The notes under the pieces were generated by a model. The model was not told the DNA's origin. It worked only from the letters and a program-made list of their open reading frames with translations, and did no database searches. A DNA stretch of 41,416 nucleotides from an uncultured Lachnospiraceae bacterium (GTDB taxonomy: Bacteria > Bacillota > Clostridia > Lachnospirales > Lachnospiraceae): NCBI GenBank assembly GCA_946554445.1, contig CAMNSD010000039.1, positions 1-41,416 on the forward strand, read 5' to 3'. The position numbers were made by a program, and so were the translations under genes. Shown here piece by piece: positions 40,001-41,416 of the stretch. Each line of letters begins with the position of its first letter. The first letter of the stretch is position 1.

Positions 40001-40785
40001 TCATGATCACCAATAATGAGACAGGCGAGGCCAAAACTTATCTGATTCCTTATGGATCCAGAATCAAAGTGCTGGACGGCGCGGTACTCGAAGCCGGTGA
40101 TGAGTTGACGGAAGGTAGTGTCAATCCGCATGACTTGTTGAAGATCAAAGGAATCCGGGCGGTGCAGGATTATATGCTGCGTGAGGTACAGAGAGTGTAT
40201 CGCCTGCAGGGTGTGGATATCTCCGATAAGCATATCGAAGTGATCGTACGTCAGATGCTTAAGAAGGTACGGATTGAGAACAACGGCGACACAGATTTCC
40301 TGCCGGGTACTCTGGTGGATGTATTGGAATATGAAGACATGAACGAGAAGCTGATCAGCGAAGGCAAGGAGCCGGCGGATGGCAAGCAGATTCTGCTGGG
40401 TATTACCAAGGCGGCCTTGGCAACAGATTCTTTCCTGTCGGCGGCATCCTTCCAGGAGACCACCAAGGTTCTGACAGAAGCGGCCATCAAGGGTAAAGTC
40501 GATTCCCTGATCGGTCTGAAAGAGAACGTGATCATTGGTAAGCTGATCCCGGCCGGTACTGGTATGAAACGTTACCGCGATACCAGACTCAGCACGGATG
40601 AGAACCTTTTGAGCAGACTGCGTATGGATGATGAGATTAATTTTGCAGATTCCCTGGAGGACGATGACATCGAACTGGTGGATGTGGATGAGATCGATGA
40701 TTTTGACGAGGCAGAGGAGTTTGTGGAAGAGGAAGAGATCATCGAGGAGACAGATGAGGCTTTAGAGGCTGAAATTGTAGAATAA
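37054..40785 (+). CDS. rpoC: RNA polymerase beta' subunit
   Basis: A 1243-residue beta' subunit. The N-terminal zinc site ([20 protein letters not shown], then [10 protein letters not shown]), the catalytic [10 protein letters not shown] at 454-463 with the three metal-binding Asp residues, and [24 protein letters not shown] trigger-loop sequence (here [14 protein letters not shown]) are all present. A second zinc site ([13 protein letters not shown]) and a strongly acidic C-terminal tail of about 40 residues follow. GGAAGGAG is 11 bases before the ATG. It follows rpoB after 46 bases and ends 31 bases before a terminator that encloses the next promoter. Confidence 0.98.
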   Translation: MSDMRQETYQPMTFDAIKIGLASPEKIREWSRGEVTKPETINYRTLKPEKEGLFCERIFGPSKDWECHCGKYKKIRYKGVVCDRCGVEVTKSSVRRERMGHIELAAPVSHIWYFKGIPSRMGLILDLSPRVLEKVLYFASYIVLDGGETDLEYKQVLSEKEYQDARETWGSKFRVGMGAEAIKELLQAIDLEAEAVELKDGLRESTGQKRARIIKRLEVVEAFRESGNQPEWMIMDAIPVIPPDLRPMVQLDGGRFATSDLNDLYRRIINRNNRLKRLLELGAPDIIVRNEKRMLQEAVDALIDNGRRGRPVTGPGNRALKSLSDMLKGKSGRFRQNLLGKRVDYSGRSVIVVGPELKIYQCGLPKEMAIELFKPFVMKELVSRGISQNIKAAKKLVERLDTQVWDVLEEVIKEHPVMLNRAPTLHRLGIQAFEPILVEGKAIKLHPLVCTAFNADFDGDQMAVHLPLSVEAQAECRFLLLSPNNLLKPSDGGPVAVPSQDMVLGIYYLTQERPGALGEGKFFKNVNEAILAYENKACTLHTRITVRVTKKTADGTVVSGNVESTLGRFLFNEILPQDLGFVDRTNPEDLLKLEVDFHVGKKQLKQILEKVINIHGAVRTAEVLDLIKSIGYKYSTQAAMTVSISDMTVPAQKEEMLEAAQATVDKISVNFRRGLITEEERYRAVVETWNETDKELTEVLLSGLDKYNNIFMMADSGARGSNQQIKQLAGMRGLMANTTGRTIELPIKSNFREGLDVLEYFMSAHGARKGLSDTALRTADSGYLTRRMVDVSQELIIREVDCCEGKDEIPGMVVKAFMDGKETIEGLKDRITGRFSCEDIKDKDGKMIVKRNHMITPARAAKILSVGVNGKGEPIEEVRIRTILTCRSHVGICAKCYGANMATGEAVQVGEAVGIIAAQSIGEPGTQLTMRTFHTGGVAGDDITQGLPRVEELFEARKPKGLAIIAEFGGVATIKDTKKKREIMITNNETGEAKTYLIPYGSRIKVLDGAVLEAGDELTEGSVNPHDLLKIKGIRAVQDYMLREVQRVYRLQGVDISDKHIEVIVRQMLKKVRIENNGDTDFLPGTLVDVLEYEDMNEKLISEGKEPADGKQILLGITKAALATDSFLSAASFQETTKVLTEAAIKGKVDSLIGLKENVIIGKLIPAGTGMKRYRDTRLSTDENLLSRLRMDDEINFADSLEDDDIELVDVDEIDDFDEAEEFVEEEEIIEETDEALEAEIVE

Positions 40786-40810
40786 TTAAGTAATTTCAAG
40801 GAAAAATGTA

Positions 40811-40839
40811 TTGACAACGTATTCACGGGCAAGTATACT
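40811..40839 (+). promoter_or_regulatory. promoter of rpsL, nested in the rpoC terminator
   Basis: TTGACA at 40811-40816, a 17-base spacer and TATACT at 40834-40839. The -10 lies in the loop of the terminator hairpin and the spacer forms its left arm. Transcripts from it (start near 40846) lack the left arm and should not be terminated. Confidence 0.85.
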
Positions 40840-40870
40840 ATTTGAGTGTGCACGTGAATACGTTTTTTTT
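40816..40870 (+). terminator. terminator of rpoB-rpoC
   Basis: AACGTATTCACG (40816-40827) pairs perfectly with CGTGAATACGTT (40853-40864) around 25 bases and is followed by a run of T. Confidence 0.85.
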
Positions 40871-40924
40871 GTGCGCCATAAAAGCCGAAGAGGCATAGTA
40901 TCAATCATACAGGAGGTGAAAAGA

Positions 40925-41338
40925 ATGCCAACATTTAACCAGTTAGTCAGAAAGGGTCGTCAGACATCTGTAAAGAAGTCCACAGCACCTGCTTTGCTGA
41001 AAGGATACAATTCCCTTCATAAAGCTGCTACTGACACAGCTTCTCCGCAGAAGAGAGGTGTCTGCACAGCTGTTAAGACAGCAACCCCTAAAAAGCCTAA
41101 CTCAGCGCTCAGAAAGATTGCCAGAGTACGTCTTTCTAACGGAATCGAAGTGACAAGCTATATCCCCGGCGAAGGCCACAACCTTCAGGAGCATAGCGTA
41201 GTCCTTATTCGTGGCGGAAGAGTCAAAGACTTACCTGGTACGAGATACCACATCATCAGAGGTACCCTCGATACTGCGGGAGTCGCTAACAGAAGACAGG
41301 CTCGTTCCAAATACGGCGCTAAGAGACCCAAGAAGTAA
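40925..41338 (+). CDS. rpsL: 30S ribosomal protein S12
   Basis: A 137-residue S12 starting [20 protein letters not shown]. The conserved [20 protein letters not shown] and [18 protein letters not shown] are present, with the Lys residues at both streptomycin-related positions in wild-type form. It is part of the decoding centre of the small subunit. AGGAGGTGA precedes the ATG at 40925; the longer frame upstream starts in the promoter and was rejected. It begins the next ribosomal operon (usually rpsL-rpsG-fus-tuf); the window ends 78 bases after it with no further start visible. Confidence 0.97.
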   Translation: MPTFNQLVRKGRQTSVKKSTAPALLKGYNSLHKAATDTASPQKRGVCTAVKTATPKKPNSALRKIARVRLSNGIEVTSYIPGEGHNLQEHSVVLIRGGRVKDLPGTRYHIIRGTLDTAGVANRRQARSKYGAKRPKK

Positions 41339-41416
41339 AAAATTTGGGTTTGAGAAAGGTGAATCAGGACCACAAACAGAACTAATTTAGTGTTGGGATT
41401 CTTATTGATAGAAAAC

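Noticed and set aside
40854..40864. GTGAATACGTT shared with 111-121
   Set aside because: An 11-base match between the rpsL terminator and the small-RNA start; the contexts differ and no third copy was seen, so I treat it as chance.

Overview
The window looks like chromosomal DNA of a low-to-moderate GC Gram-positive Clostridia, most likely a Lachnospiraceae species. The evidence is the gene order (rpmG-secE-nusG-rplK-rplA, rplJ-rplL-rpoB-rpoC, rpsL), strong AGGAGG-type ribosome binding sites, consensus sigma-A promoters, an L10 leader, a yybP-ykoY type riboswitch, AgrC-like GHKL sensors with a LytTR regulator, and a phosphofructokinase of PPi type. No transposase, integrase, rRNA or CRISPR array was seen.

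Layout. (1) 1-2300 is visibly A+T-rich and looks acquired: a possible ~100-nt small RNA, a DUF3800 protein, and a LexA-like XRE/S24 repressor whose promoter region shares a 9-bp palindrome with the DUF3800 promoter. (2) 2500-9265 holds two MATE exporters, a tRNA-Leu(UAG), two uncharacterised small proteins transcribed divergently, a membrane-anchored lipase-like hydrolase, and a CaCA cation exchanger behind a probable Mn2+ riboswitch. (3) 9368-12647 is a three-gene signalling operon: an AgrC-like kinase, a second GHKL protein that has lost its phospho-acceptor segment, and a LytTR response regulator. A 53-bp tandem repeat follows. (4) 12843-18875 is DegV, a PPi-type phosphofructokinase, a LacI-family regulator behind three abutting 14-bp operator-like repeats, and glycogen phosphorylase. 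(5) 18973-23074 is two tandem GT2-TPR glycosyltransferases divergent from a small XRE regulator coupled to UDP-galactopyranose mutase. (6) 23215-26206 is a solitary acyl-CoA carboxyltransferase with a FabT-like operator, convergent with an orphan FliD-like protein. (7) 26750-41338 is the transcription/translation block. It is interrupted between rplA and rplJ by a CapA-family protein, probably made from a leaderless mRNA, and an unrecognised charged protein.

Common threads: carbohydrate storage and glycolysis genes sit beside a sugar-type regulator, and surface glycan genes (GT2-TPR, Glf) sit together. At two gene boundaries (pfk/lacI and rpoC/rpsL) the promoter of the next gene lies inside the terminator hairpin of the previous one, so readthrough stops while new transcripts escape; a related but weaker arrangement precedes the carboxyltransferase. 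The two candidates I consider most likely to be new are the S24 repressor/DUF3800/small-RNA locus and the kinase/pseudokinase pair.
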